64,000 bases of DNA from Onchidella celtica (taxonomy: Eukaryota; Mollusca; Gastropoda; Systellommatophora; Onchidiidae), in contig OZ007576.1 in NCBI GenBank assembly GCA_963931925.1, positions 10,510,261-10,574,260 of the forward strand, in the 5' to 3' direction. Positions 11,704 through 24,036 of the stretch are shown in pieces. The notes beneath the pieces were generated by a model. It ran no database searches, was not told where the DNA came from, and worked only from the letters and a program-made list of their open reading frames with translations. A program made the translations under genes and the position numbers. The first letter of the stretch is position 1. Each line of letters opens with the position of its first letter.

Positions 11704-12263
11704 CTATCTACGTGTAAATCCTGTGACTGCAGAAGAAGTTTAATTTCTAAGGTCTGACACCAGTAGGGACTCTCTTTGACCACAATGCCTTCACAGGGCA
11801 GTTACTGTAGGCGTCTCGGAAAGAGAGACTCGAAAGTGTGTTTGCTCTGCATATCAAAATAAAGAATATTACTACTGAGGCACTCCAAGGTGAGCACTTA
11901 AATTTAATCACGTGAAAATTTACAAAGAACAATAATTATTTGAAACCGCGTTGCCATCCAAGAAGGGCAAGAATGGGGTGCATTATTCTGATAATATAAA
12001 TTTAAATTGATTCAGGTGGACATGCTGAAAGCGATGAAAAAAACGATTTAATTTTGCCAATACTTTGGGTTGCTTCCCAAATCTTTGCTGTTCTCGGTGT
12101 GCTAAACAGATTTTTACAAAAAAAGTACAAGCAAAATACGTGGCTTGGAAACTTCGCTTCACATTTCTTGTTCTTCTTTTTTTTAAAAGGCACCTGTGCT
12201 TGATTACTATTTTGTGTATCGGTTGAGTACGCTTTTGCAATTATATATATCATTATATAGGAT
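11704..12263. other. Intergenic, no gene seen
   Basis: A short tail of the lectin-remnant homology, then unique AT-rich sequence. Only short unsupported ORFs are present. Confidence 0.5.
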
Positions 12264-12711
12264 ATAGGTGGTCTAGAGGCAGGGTGCTCGCCTCTCATGC
12301 CAGCGGTCCGGGGTTCAAAACCCGGCCGGTGCAGGCATGTTGGAAGATTGGGATTTTTCTCATATTTTCGTGTCCCTGATCCTATTGGGGTGTAGGATCG
12401 AGTACCTAGTCTTCTCGGATAAGTACGAAAAAATTCGGAGGGCCCGTGTGCACGTTAAAGATACCTTGGCAGTTGGAAATCGTAAAGAGTAGGCCGAACA
12501 GGCCGCTGCCCGGGCAAAATTAAATTAAAATTCATCCCTACCATTCCCTCCCCCTGCCCCTCATCTCCCTCACCCCCCACAAAAAAAAAACGCCGACCGG
12601 CGCTGCACTGTGGCGACGACGTGCCTGCTCCAGTTATAACTGGGCTGCAATGGCACAAAGGGAAATCTCTCAAATGGGATTAAAGAGTTATACAAATACA
12701 AATACAAATTG
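12264..12711 (+). mobile_element. tRNA-derived SINE
   Basis: The head contains pol III promoter boxes: an A-box-like GGTGGTCTAGAGGC at about 12267-12280 and a B box GGTTCAAAACC at 12312-12322. A body follows with the CGTGTGCACGTTAAAGATAC core near 12444-12463, a motif I associate with widespread mollusc SINEs. The 3' end is a short (ATACAAA)n-type tail at 12685-12711. It is not a functional tRNA gene, because no complete cloverleaf can be closed. Confidence 0.8.
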
Positions 12712-13526
12712 TATTTTACAAGGAATATGCACATTTTTACAATTCCATTATGGTTCATTGTAATCATAAAGAACACATCCGGTTTAGTTTCTCTTTCGGA
12801 AGTTTGCCGAATGATGTCAGTCCTGTCTTGGCGAAATGCCGAGAAGCTGTCCAAAACAAGCAACAAAAAAACTTCACAGCTCCTTTTAGAGCGCACAGTC
12901 CTTCCACTTTCGTTTCGTTTCGTTTTCTTTTGAGAGACAGAAACCGGTCGCTTTCGGACTTTCACATCTCACATGGCAAATATGAAGCTAGCTTTTCATA
13001 AGTTTTCACCATGAAAGACTTTGGGGCGCAGGGTAGAATTTTGAGGGCTCCAGAAGGACGGAGAAGGAAATTGGAACAAGAAAAGGTTAGAGAGAAAAAA
13101 AAACAGACAAGAAAGCTAGAATGAACAAGAGGTAATATTGCCCAAACCTTAATCTCTCTAAAGAAAGTTTTTAAGCCTGGCATGAAATTAATTCAGTGAC
13201 GAAACTATTTTAACCGTTGACGATTTCTTTTAATTATCGCATCAATCGGGAGTAGGAAAGACAGTGCTTTTGTTTGGTTGTTTGGTTTTGCTTTTTGCCT
13301 TTTTTTTTTCTTTAGCGAAAATAATGACGCCTCTTTTCACTACAATGTTCACCAGGATAAATGCATCTGAAGGAAAAGAGACACACCAATCCTTCAGATT
13401 TCCTGGTCATGCCAAACTGGAGGCTACAAATTTATGTGCAGGAAACTTGAGATGACAGGTCTACTGGCCTATATCTTGCACTGCAGAACCGACGGCTCAT
13501 CACATCGCATGATGGGGTATCATCAA
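12712..13526. other. Intergenic, no gene seen
   Basis: Overlapping short ORFs on both strands, none with a recognisable motif. Pyrimidine-rich and poly-T runs occur around 13260-13315. Confidence 0.4.
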
Positions 13527-13952
13527 GGCCAGGTATATTTGGGCCGAATACGGCCTAAATAGCCCAAAACCCTAGTTCCGGGTTATTTGGGCCGATAGTG
13601 CGAGTTTGCAGTTTGCACTGTTCTGGCGTGTTTTTTTTTGTTTTTTTGTTGAAAACACAGAATTTGTGTCCGTACAATATTGCCTAAAGGTAGCGTCAAT
13701 TACCACGATCGCCAATGGCTACCCCAGCCCTCGCCTGATTAGTCAATCTGACTACCGCCCGTTGATACAAACTGACTAGACCCTCACGCCCCCAGGTCCA
13801 TCTGACCATACCAATGCACACTTGAATCGACAATGGACACCGTATTCCGCGGTGGCAATTAACACTCTCATGCCTAAAAAGTAAAATACCTTCGGCCCAA
13901 ATAGCACAGCACCGGGTTGTATAGGCCGTATTCGGCCTAAATATACACTTCC
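13527..13952. mobile_element. Palindrome-ended MITE with 9-bp target duplication
   Basis: The two ends are inverted copies containing TATATTTGGGCCGAATACGG on the left and the equivalent TATATTTAGGCCGAATACGG on the complement of the right. A second inverted pair (TTATTTGGGCCGATAG and TTCGGCCCAAATAGCA) lies just inside. The flanks TATCATCAA (13518-13526 and 13953-13961) are identical, giving a 9-bp duplication. There is no coding capacity. An 8-9 bp duplication fits a hAT or Mutator-like source. Confidence 0.8.
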
Positions 13953-15027
13953 TATCATCAAACCTCTGCAGGCCACTGAGTTCAGCTGGGAAGAAAATAG
14001 TAATAAAAGAAACACTTTGACCCAAAACAATATAATTGTTCAAAGAATACCTCAGTCTGGGGCCCTTTTGAGGGCTAAGAAAACAAGAGTATAACAGAAA
14101 AATTTATTAACTTATTATATTAAATATCGACGACATAAAATTACATTTGCATAGAAAAATTTGTTAATACACAGTGAAACATCATGAAAAAAAAAATCTG
14201 ACTTTGATTCACCAATTATCTACATCAGGTCCATTCCATGAAATGTCAACCCATAAGAGGAAATATGATATTTGAAATATCCATTAAAATATCCTTGGTT
14301 TAACTTCTAATAATGGTTTATTGACAAGAGAATGTCATCTGAAGTGAAAACAAGTTGGATTTCATAATTTTACCACATGTTTTCTAAGCACAATATTTCA
14401 TACTGACAAGCAAAAACATTCAATATAATTTGCGGTTTTTGTTTAATATTAAAATAACAAGTACGGATGTAATCAATTTTTTGTTCCTTTTTATTAACAG
14501 AAAGAACCCAAAGACATCATTGGTTCTGCGTAACACATGTCACACTTTACATCAAAAAGTTTTCTCTGGCAGTAAATATTTGAGACAGACCGCAGCCAAT
14601 TACAGAACAAACATAATTTATTACTGTAAATTCTTAAACATTCAAGCTTATGTCCAAAACACGTCTTATTCCTGAAATAAGCACTTGAAAAGTGAAAATG
14701 TTACACACGTCACGACACTTTTTTGTCTATTTTATCTAAAAATTTAAGAATTATGAGAGACAGGATTTGCTTTCAAAGTAGACATTTACAAGTATTATTT
14801 TAAAATTTATGTGAAATTCTTAGTCTACTTTCACAGAAATTCCAGAAAATATTACTTAAACTAGAAAACCACTTTTTGTGAATGTAACATATGTCAGGCC
14901 AATATAAGCATCATTTTGAGTTAGATCTTACCTTTAAATTTTTTAATTAAAGATGAAAACTTGTAAATTGGCCATTTTTTCATTATCAAAACGGTTTAAA
15001 TGATAAATATCTCATTTAATGATTCGT
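13953..15027. other. AT-rich intergenic, no gene seen
   Basis: Very AT-rich. Several short blocks share an ACATGTCA/ACGTCAC theme (about 14245, 14535, 14705, 14890), as in the body of an old DNA transposon, but I cannot define ends. Confidence 0.4.
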
Positions 15028-15030
15028 TTA

Positions 15031-15570
15031 GGCCCGGTGTCTACTGGACTATTTTTGCTTGTGGCAAACAGGCAAGGTATGACCTAATTCGTGTTGCTTG
15101 GCAAGCAAAAGTCTGCCCTCGTCCACTCTCTCAATTGTTGCAGCCAAACAGAGAGCCGCATGTCACCAAAATTTTTTGGTGTGTAGGGCCTACGGTATTC
15201 GCAGCTGTGTTTGTTTCCTTTACTAGAGTCCAATAATACCAGCATGGATGGTGATCTCAAGCGTGTTATTCAGATGTATGGGCTCTACAAACTTTACACT
15301 TTATGGAAGTTGTACAAAAGGTACAAAAGTAGAAGAACATGTTGGGTTCATCAGATCAATCTACAGAGAGACAGTTTGGGAGCGTATGTTTGCTTGATGC
15401 CCCAGCTCAGAGACGACGAACAGAAATTCAATAACTATTGTAGAATGTCCATGCAATTATTCAAAGTCTCCACTCACAGAAATCAGAGATGACATATCAA
15501 AATCAGACACCAACTTCAGAAAGTCAAGTCCACCAGAACTCAAGTTAATGCTCTCACTGAGGTGACTATT
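15031..15570 (+). mobile_element. PIF/Harbinger transposon fragment, transposase broken
   Basis: The left end GGCCCGGTGTCTACTGGACT sits directly after TTA (15028-15030), matching the terminal sequence and TWA target preference of PIF/Harbinger elements. Inside, + strand frames give WVHQINLQRDSLGAYVCLMP and LRDDEQKFNNYCRMSMQLF. After a frameshift near 15470 comes EIRDDISKSDTNFRKS. These are N-terminal landmarks of HARBI1-like nucleases. The catalytic part and the right terminal repeat are missing. Confidence 0.75.
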
Positions 15571-16065
15571 ATCCCTAATCACTTTGCTCACCATCAACAC
15601 CAGCAGAACACACAAGAACGAAAGCAAAGCAATATTACATCGGCAACACAAAAGACAATAACAGCATCACAGTGTTTTACAGGTAGTTTTTGTGAACCAG
15701 TGTGTCTAATCAACTTGCTCCTGCAACGTTTTTCCATGCCAGCTCTGTCACATCTCTATTTTTGGAGCCCTCGCTCCTGATATTGTACAGAACCTCTCTT
15801 TTCTGCACAGCGTGAATCAGCGGTTCAGCTATCTCTATGGGTAGGCCTATCTGCTTCGGCGTAGCTGTTGTTTTCTGGAGAAGTGAATAAGACGGTTTTA
15901 AGAAAGTGAAAGCTAAAGACAGAGATGAAGATCTGGGTGATAAATTATAGATGAGAAGGCTCATTGAAAGTGGAAGCTTTCAAATAAAGATATAACCTAG
16001 ATAATAAATTAAAGTGAATGCATTCAAACACGAGTTGTCGTTTTGTACGCCTACTCCTTTCCATG
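15571..16065. other. Intergenic, no gene seen
   Basis: No recognisable coding motif. It could include decayed interior of the preceding transposon. Confidence 0.35.
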
Positions 16066-16069
16066 CGGC

Positions 16070-16203
16070 TACCTCTCCACTTTCTGCTCGTCCTCCCCTC
16101 CTCCTGCTTCTCCCCCTGCTCCTCCTCTCCCTCCTTCTGCTCCTCCTCCCCTCCTATTCCTCCTCCCCCCTCCTCCTGCTCTTCTCCCCCTTCTCCTCCT
16201 CAT
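16070..16203. repeat. Polypyrimidine (CTCCTC)n tract
   Basis: About 130 bp almost entirely C and T, rich in CTCCTC and CCCCT blocks. It creates overlapping proline/leucine/serine ORFs in three frames, which are not genes. Mirror-symmetric runs could allow triplex formation. Confidence 0.85.
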
Positions 16204-16209
16204 AAATAA

Positions 16210-19200
16210 AAACAAAAGCCAAACATACAAGAATAAGATCAGAAAGGAAGCAACACCACAAAAAGTAACAGAGAGACAACAACATCAATACTATACAGAA
16301 TATAGTTGATACACACATATATATTGCTGCTTATAAATTCTAGAATGATTTGTAGGCCTAACCTGCCGTTTTTACACTCTCTCTTATATCTTTGTTTTAT
16401 TCCAAGATGATGATGATGATTCTGATATTGATATTTCTCTTTATTTTCAAGAGTAAATAATAGGATTTGGTGTTTTTATTGTTATTATTGTATATTACTG
16501 GTTAGCATTCTGTAATGTTTCAAATGGATCTGGACAAGTGGAGTTCATCAGGCGAAAATGTTTAGTGCCTTTAGTTTTACATGAAGTATTTCATGTCTGC
16601 AGGCTGATGGAATTGAACCATCTGTCAGTTGGGTTATTATTATGTTGTTTTTTTTCTTTCTATCGATTGTGTGTTCTTTTCAGGCCTTTTCTCTTTGCAT
16701 CATCGTAACAAAAAATACAAGGCATGATTTACTATTGGCCAATCAATTATCAAAATAATAATAATAATATCAACAGACACGAGTGAAATCAATGCTAAAG
16801 TCTAATCACATCAGTTTGAATGGATACTCAACCCTTTTGTATATCAGTGCATTTTAATGCATGTTTGTTTCCTCTAAAATGTATCATGATTTACAGGAGT
16901 CAAGAATATATGTATGTACACCCAATTTAAACTAAGGCTGAAATAAATTGTATTATAATTTATGGGTGTCAAGAATGTGTCCATGTATGTATTAATATGA
17001 TATCTGATGACAGTGGTAAAGAACAAGCTGAAATAAACTGTGGTCTTGACTTGTTTTTTAAAAAAATGTAGGGGGTATAATCTGGACTGGGGGGGGGGGG
17101 GTATAGTCTGGGCTAGTCCAAAGTATACCCGGGGTATATTATTCTGGGCTAGGCCAGTTTAACCCCGAGTATAGTCTGGGCGGGGGGGGGGTATATTTTG
17201 GCCTGTTACACCGGGACACGCAACGGCAAAAAACCCCCATTGGACGAGGGGCCTTACCCAAAATATTGCTAAAGGAGTACGGATAAGTTAGGGTGGGTGG
17301 TCAAAAGAAGGCAGAAAAGAAAACATGATTCCGCTTTCCACAGCCCTCACATGTCAGTGCGTTCGCTCCCTGTCAGCAGCAGGTGGTTGGCGGGTGCTGC
17401 TGGTTGGGTCTCCTTCTGTCCTATCATTCTGCCATATTCTGTGTGTCGTCTTGCTTCTTCTTAGCGCAGTGTGACGTGCTTTCCCCGAACTCAAACTCAA
17501 AGTCACTGCCAGCATTCAAGGTAATGATCATCAATCAAGCCAACGCCGCAAAAATATCTGGCAAATCTTTGAACCAACCAATCGGTCATTCATCAATCAC
17601 GTCTTCATTCGGCGAGATTGATGTGAATTTATAAAAGTAAAATTTGTGAACAGTGTAAACATGTATTCTTTCATTTGAGCTCCGTTTGAGCACGTACAGC
17701 TCAGTCTTTTAGTGATTATATGCTGTTATTTTATAAAAATGGTAGAATTAATTGAGAATATTAAAAACAAGCACAAGAAAACAGCAACAACAAAAAAGCA
17801 GGATATTTTGCGCAGTTTCACTGTTTTTCTATTATTTACATGTACGACCAGTATTAAAATATTTTATAATACAGTTTCATATTACATAGTTTGGTTTGGC
17901 GTTGTTTAAAACCCATTGTCGAGATGATAGCATCAGCAATGAAAAAAACCTTTATCTCATGATGAAATAAGAAACAAAAGTGGAAGACGCATGTAAAATT
18001 AATTGCTGCTGGCCTAAAAGATTCTATTGTGATCGAAGCACTGTCGATATAGAATCTCCTAACATAGGCAACCCGCAGTCTTCCGGTCGATGGACTGCTG
18101 TTAGCGGCGTGCTAGTCATATCGTAATACAAGCTTATTATATAATCCCCAACTTTGCCGGGCATAAACCTGCTTCCACCCCCCACCTTGCGTCTCCCTCT
18201 TTTTTAATCTGCCTATCTCTCCATACAGCCTCTCCCACATGGATTCTATAAAGCCAGATCTATCCATAATTTACAGTCTGCCATACGCATTGGTGCATTA
18301 CATATCAAGTCCGCAGTTCTTGTTTGTTCTAAATCCATTTTCTGGAGAAAACGACCTGGAGATCTTTCAGGATGTAGAAGCGGTATAACAAATACACACT
18401 TTGTCTCTTGTTTAAAATGCGTTATGACACTCATCAAGCTGTTTCACGATTCCGATTTATCCTAGCTCCTTATCATAATGGCTAAAGCTGCAAACCTTTA
18501 ACATGGGATTTCTCAGTTGTGCAAAAAGTGGAGTTGAAACAAAACGGAAGAAAGGTCGAGACATGCCGTTTCTGTGGTTTTTAGGGATTCCACAAACCAC
18601 AGCTTGATCAACACAGACAAGAAAATTGTTTCACAAGTCTCACCACGACAGTTTTATTACACAAATGACAGAGCTCACGATGTGAGCGTTTCTTGGTCTT
18701 ACATAATCACAGTTGGCACACACAATACAAGAAAGGTGTAAGGCCTATATTTATACCTTAGCCATAGGTAAGTGACGATATAACATAGTTCACAGCAAAA
18801 CAAGGGCAGTCTCGGTTTTAGATTAGTGTTCGCTGCTCAGTTTAAAGTCACAACAGGAGGGCGCTACATTACCTACTTTCCAGCGGAGTACACCTACGTA
18901 GCGGATTGTCAGGAAATGAATGAATATGACTGTCAACGAAAGCTTGCTGGTAACCCTGATATGCGACCAGAGCGGGTAGAAGTTTGAACTGGATGTTTGA
19001 CTGGTAATGACGGTGGTACAGTCTTTGATTTTGGGAAGGTTGATGGTGGTGATGCTTCGCCCGGTGAATCTAGTCGATGTTATCTGAGGATGTGAAAGGT
19101 GTGACGAAAGCAATTTCAGTGGCGGAGGGGGAGTGTCCTGAAAGCAAAATTGAAATTAATAGGTTCAAATTTATCCATATCTTCCCCCCACCAGAAATAA

Positions 19201-19765
19201 CAAAATTTATTATTCATTATTTAATATATATTATTATTAATAAATATTCAAATATTATTTGAGTTGTGAGTTGTGAACCGTTGTGAGTTGTGAACTGCGA
19301 GTAACAGGCTGCGTTACAATTTGCTCTGAGATAGAGAGAGGTAGAGAGAGAGAATGAGCGAGACAGGGAGAGAAGAAGAAGCAGTGTAGTGTGTTCAGCG
19401 ATTCACAGGCGCTCCATTCTGCTCTGTGGTTGACATGTTGCTTCTGCAAAGCGCATAGAGCATTTTAAATGGGTATGCGCTATATAAATGCCGTTCATTA
19501 ACTGCCGCCCATTATTATGAGAAATAGACAATTTTAACTATCATCATCGATTTCGGGATGTCTGACTCAGCAGGAAAAAAAACGTAAAAAAAAGATTGTT
19601 TGTCGTATGGTTCCCATGGTAAGGCCGCCGTCTTGGATTTTGAGTCCCCAAAAAGTGTCTACTTCAATATAGAAAAGTTCGCCAAATTTTTACTGATTTA
19701 TTTGAAACTTCTCTTATATCTTATTCAATCCAATCAAAAAATTTATGCAGTGGGGAATTTTGGTA
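16210..19765. other. Intergenic, no gene seen; low-complexity patches
   Basis: Holds G-run repeats with TATAGTCTGGGC and TATACCCGGGGT motifs at 17070-17200, a (GA)n patch at 19330-19380, and near 19450-19500 GCGCATAGAGCATTT followed by GCGCTATATAAATGCCGTTC, which resembles the 3' end of a widespread invertebrate retroposon. No coding exon is supported. Confidence 0.45.
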
Positions 19766-20511
19766 TCTATACTAATAAAAGAAACTTTACGACAATTGCA
19801 GCGGGCCTTTCGCTACTCCTCTGTTAATGCTGATTCGGTGGCCCTCAGATTTTATACAGCGCTTAGTATAGACTGTCGCCGTGTCGCCGGCACAGAAAAT
19901 AAAAAAATAATTAATAACTCACAGAACGTTAGTATTAGTTTCTATGTTGCGACACATTGGCGTTCGATCTATTTTTGCGGCAAATGCAATTGAGACTGGT
20001 TCCGGTATCTATCTTCTATTATTATAAAAGTGAACTTCGGAGGCTATGTTAGCCTATTCCTCCTTTAATACTTAGCCCACACGCTTCAAATTTTACAGAC
20101 GTCGATAGTATCTACATACCCAGATTTTCGTCACATAGAACATACGAAAACTCCTGGCCCCGAATTTATCAAAATAGATTTTTTCGGTCATTATATTTTA
20201 ATTCACCATTTTGAGTGAACCGGAAGAATGATACCATTGTCAATGAACCGGAATAGCGATCTGATTTTCAAAACAAACACGGTTTGACGCGCCGACTGAA
20301 CGCAGAAGTTTTGTTCCGCACCAAGAAACGGAGCCGTTCGTAGAACGGGTAATTAAATAAAATAATTCTGTGTGATATTGTGGTGTAACAGTAAGTTCTA
20401 TTAGTCATAGCATGGAATCCAAATGCCGTTTTAATGTAGCCTAGATCTGGATTTACGGTTGCACTTAGTACATGGAAAATTTGCAAGATATATCTTATGC
20501 GGGTCGGCTAG
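19766..20511 (+). mobile_element. Helitron(s) with two tandem 5' ends and one 3' end
   Basis: TCTATACTAATAAAAG begins at 19766 after an A. A second, diverged 5' end, TCTATCTTCTATTATTATAA, begins at 20008, also after GGTA. The sequences after each are alignable (CCTATTCCTCCTTTAATACT against GCTACTCCTCTGTTAATGCT). The shared 3' end is a perfect 12-bp palindrome AAGATATATCTT (20485-20496), then 11 nt, then CTAG before host T, the standard Helitron terminus. It is non-autonomous: no Rep/helicase coding. Confidence 0.7.
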
Positions 20512-21779
20512 TCTTTTATAAATCTTTTGTTATGAATTTTTGAAAATGGTACGTAGCGGACTTCCATTTTTTCCTATTTTCTATCACTATAAAAAACTCA
20601 TTAAAACCAAAAAATTGAAAAGTTAAACAAATTTCCTTCTGTATGAGTTTTTTCATTTGTTCAAACATATTGTTAGCCAAATTTTATACCAAGTGGTCAA
20701 TAAATTCGCAAATTACTGATCAAAAGTTCAATTTTGTGAAAATCGCATTTGAACGTTTTGTTTTCAATAAAAAAAATGTTAGTGAAAAGTGTCACACATA
20801 GCTCAAATCATCATAACTTGGTGTGCTAGGCTTCAACAGTGATTTGCAAACTACCAAAGGCTTTTCACAGATGTGTAAAGAGCAGTAGAGGGGACAGAAC
20901 GAGGAGGCGGGGTGGGGTGGGGCGAAATAGGAACGGGGTATAGAACAGGGTGGAACGTGGTATTGAACCGTCGGAAGTGGGGGATACAGTGGCGGGGGGG
21001 GGGGGGGGTAGGGCAGGCGAGCTTGTATCATATGAACTTATGTAGCAACATGTACTAAATTGACCAATGAAGAACCTCTCGCCTTTCTACTAGCTTTTGA
21101 ATCCGCTATAGCTCATCTCCACAATATCCACAATAAAAACAACGTAACATAATCAGCACTCTTCTTCTGCTAATGGTCTACACCTTCTTGAGATCTCTTG
21201 TATAACTTTTTGCAACTGCCAGGAATGTCAGGATTTATATTAGGCTCAAAAGTCTAACGCGAGATCAAGTAAGTTGTTGGTTGCAAGCAAGACGTCGCGC
21301 ACTCAGCTGACCTCGTAAACCAGAGTGTTAAAAGGGGAACTGCACGGTGGGGGGGAATACAACATTCTACGAGCCAGTTGACACCGGCTACGGCTGGGCC
21401 GAGAGGGGTATAGGAAGGGGGGGGGGAGCTGTCTGCAAACGTCATCGGGCCAACCATTGAAGAACTGACCAGTCAGCATTGGCAGTGAGTCGGTCGCGTA
21501 TAGATTTGGCCGGGAAAACTGGGACAGTATTTAAGAGCCTCGCAGTTGGCTGACCATTAGACACAGACGTTGACTACAACCGCCATATCTGAGATGTCTC
21601 AGTTCTTTAGACATTTTCCACTAGAGAAGAAAAGTCAGTAGACAGACTAATGCCGTAACTGTACTCGACGAAGGAGCTGGGTCGGACAAAGAGAACTCAT
21701 GTCTCAGTATAGTTTGTTCTAGCCAGATATGGATTCTTCTCGGTCTTGCACGACCGGGAAACAATGGTAAGGTCAACCT
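20512..21779. other. Intergenic; G-rich runs, possible old LTR
   Basis: G-rich tracts at 20900-21012 and 21340-21430. The part just left of the integrase relic (about 21440-21779) would be the 3' end or LTR of that element on the - strand, but I cannot find LTR ends. Confidence 0.35.
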
Positions 21780-22344
21780 ATTTCATCATAACATCAACTA
21801 AAGTGAAGAACTTGCCACTGATGTCAATGACGCGATAAGGGCCTTCATAAAGTTTGCTGAAGTGGATACCGGTGACAGTCAGTTCGGACGTAGACATTAC
21901 CTGTTGCGGTCAAGTTTGCGCGTATGTAGGCAGAATGCTGTCCATGGAACTTTGGTGCTGGAGGTTGAATTGAGCACATGGTGTGTTGGAGATGTTTGAG
22001 AAATGTAGAATCTGGCTCAACGGTCCGTGCGTCATGCGGCTGAAGGAATTCAGCAGGAACGCGAAGTGCTGAGCCATAGACAAGCTCAGCCTGGAGAGCA
22101 ATCGGGTTTCACTCGCCAAGAGGAGCGAATTCCCAACAGAACCATGGTCAGTTCTGCAATCCAGTTGGGGCCAGTAGTGCGTGCTTTGAGTGCTGCCTTG
22201 AGATGGAAACGTTAAACCACGCCATTCGCCTGTGGGTGATAAGCTGTGGTTGTATGTGTCTCAATACCAAACAGCGTTTTACACTTTGCCCAAAGATTTG
22301 AGGTGAACTGTCGCCCACGATCTGAGATAATGTCTTCAGGAACC
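21780..22344 (-). pseudogene. Ty3/gypsy integrase relic
   Basis: The - strand reads [20 protein letters not shown], then [11 protein letters not shown] and PNWIAELTMVLLGIRSS, then AELVYG: the second catalytic Asp (SDRG) through the C-terminal core of a gypsy-type integrase. The codon where the catalytic Glu should stand, after GVV, is TAA, and more stops and frameshifts follow. Upstream pol domains are absent. The relic ends exactly where the lectin exon 1 remnant begins. Confidence 0.82.
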
Positions 22345-22608
22345 CCAAATTAAGGATCACACAGCTTTTGGCAACCTGTCACTTCATTCTAGCATTGGTC
22401 ATGACAATAGTTAAGCTTACAGCTGCTATTGATAAGTGTGGAATTATTACCTTCAAACCAGGTGTGTCAAAATATAGGATAGGGCCTACAACCAATGGGT
22501 ACGCCGGAAACAGTGACATCGATGAGTTAGTGCATGGCAGTATTTACATCCAAATATAATCTTATTATGCCATCATATTTAATTCTGTCAATCGACTGTG
22601 TACATGAG
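22345..22608 (+). pseudogene. Broken exon 1 of a lectin copy
   Basis: Matches copy A exon 1 from CCAAATTAAGGA (A: 2709-2720) to the donor GAG|GTAAGT. The first nine bases with the ATG are gone, replaced by the gypsy relic. An inserted segment (GGGCCTACAACCAATGGGTA region) shifts the frame. A TAG stop and other substitutions interrupt the SQCM...C region, with several cysteines lost. It cannot encode the module. Confidence 0.85.
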
Positions 22609-23560
22609 GTAAGTAATTGTTGTTTGCATAATTATAACAGCCATTTGCATTTCCATTATATATGTAGCACGCACGTTGGCAGATTCATGGAAGCGAACCT
22701 ACGAAAGGGGTGTCACCTTAGCCTAAATAGTTCAATAACTCTTGCCTCATAAATATTGGCACAGTGAACAAATGAAACATGACAAAGTTAACCATGCTCT
22801 GTTACAATCAACCATCCCTCACAGCTTCTTGCATCTGTGACATTGCCAAAAATTGATCCATGTAGATGCCACTTTGTTAAGGTTTAACAATTCTGTACCA
22901 TGGACACTAAATAAATCACAGCTAACCTATGGGCCCATAATCCACTGGGGCCTTTCAAAATTTCATTTTTTTTTCTTCCTGTTTTGCTTTCAAAATCAGT
23001 TAGATTTTTCTCTTTGAATACATTGCTATTACAATAATTAAAGACCATGTATTTATTTTCAATATTTTTTTTTGGTACGCACCTTTACATTAAATTCTGG
23101 TGCAACATTTCAACATTGGGCTTTCAAACGTTGTATAGCTTAGGGCCTCATCGAGTCTAAATTCAGCATTACACAGACTTCCTATTGCTGTGGACTTTTC
23201 CTTACTGTATAAAAGTTCATTTATATAAGTTTTGAAATATGGCCATCTTGAGCGATCTTTGGGCTGAAATCGTTGAAAATTGCCATATTTTGTGTAAAAC
23301 AGAGGTCACAGTAACCCTAATTAATGCCAAGGGCAATAAAAAAGGCGCTTCTGGTGCGGCATATTATTCAATCCAGCACTAACTTCCCATAAATTAATCC
23401 GCATTGTGGTTCTGAACCATGCCTTTAGATGCCATTATATCTCCAACATAAAAGTAGTCTTATGAGATTTAAAGATATGAGAAATACTGGATCGTATCAC
23501 GGTCTCAACACTTGTACAAGAAAGACAAGGCTTTCTGGGCCAAACAAACACATGCATGTT
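22609..23560 (+). repeat. Duplicated intron 1 attached to the broken exon
   Basis: Aligns collinearly with copy A intron 1 from 2968 to about 3930, including AGCACGCACGTTGGCA, GTTGTATAGCTTAGGGCCTC and AACAGAGGTCACAGTAACCC. It stops in the middle of the intron near GACAAGGC, so exon 2 was never included or has been lost. Confidence 0.85.
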
Positions 23561-24036
23561 TTATAATTTCGCTCCTTCTAATTTCCACTGCAGGCGTTCA
23601 CATGTAAGCGTAATTTCGAGTCATAATGCTTTTTGAATAAAACATGCTCGACAATACCAAGTACAGAAGGAGCGAGCTTCATGACCTTAATGGATGTGTA
23701 TCATTGTTCATGTTCGCAGTGCCAATCCCAGCTTTTCCGAAGGGTTGCTTCGTCTACTTGAAGAATCGACAGAAAATCGATTTTAAAGAATGAACGTAGC
23801 AATCATTGAAAAGCAAAATTTGTTGTATTGAATTCTTTATACAATACTCGGCGTGGTCGGGGTTCTGGAGGATGTAATTAAAGAATGCATTCTTCCTTTG
23901 AATCTGGTCATCTGTCTCGCTCTACCTGGAGAGTTTCTTGCCACAAAGGAGGCGTGACGATTTATGTTTAGCGTCACCGAATTGAATCTTGATGCTGTAT
24001 TTACATGAACTTCTTCTTTACTGTAAATAATTCTAA

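Noticed and set aside
12264..12340. Functional tRNA gene
   Set aside because: A and B boxes are present but the acceptor stem cannot close, and the sequence continues into a SINE body and tail.
16014..16309. Proline/serine/leucine-rich small ORFs
   Set aside because: Produced by the CTCCTC tract in three overlapping frames.
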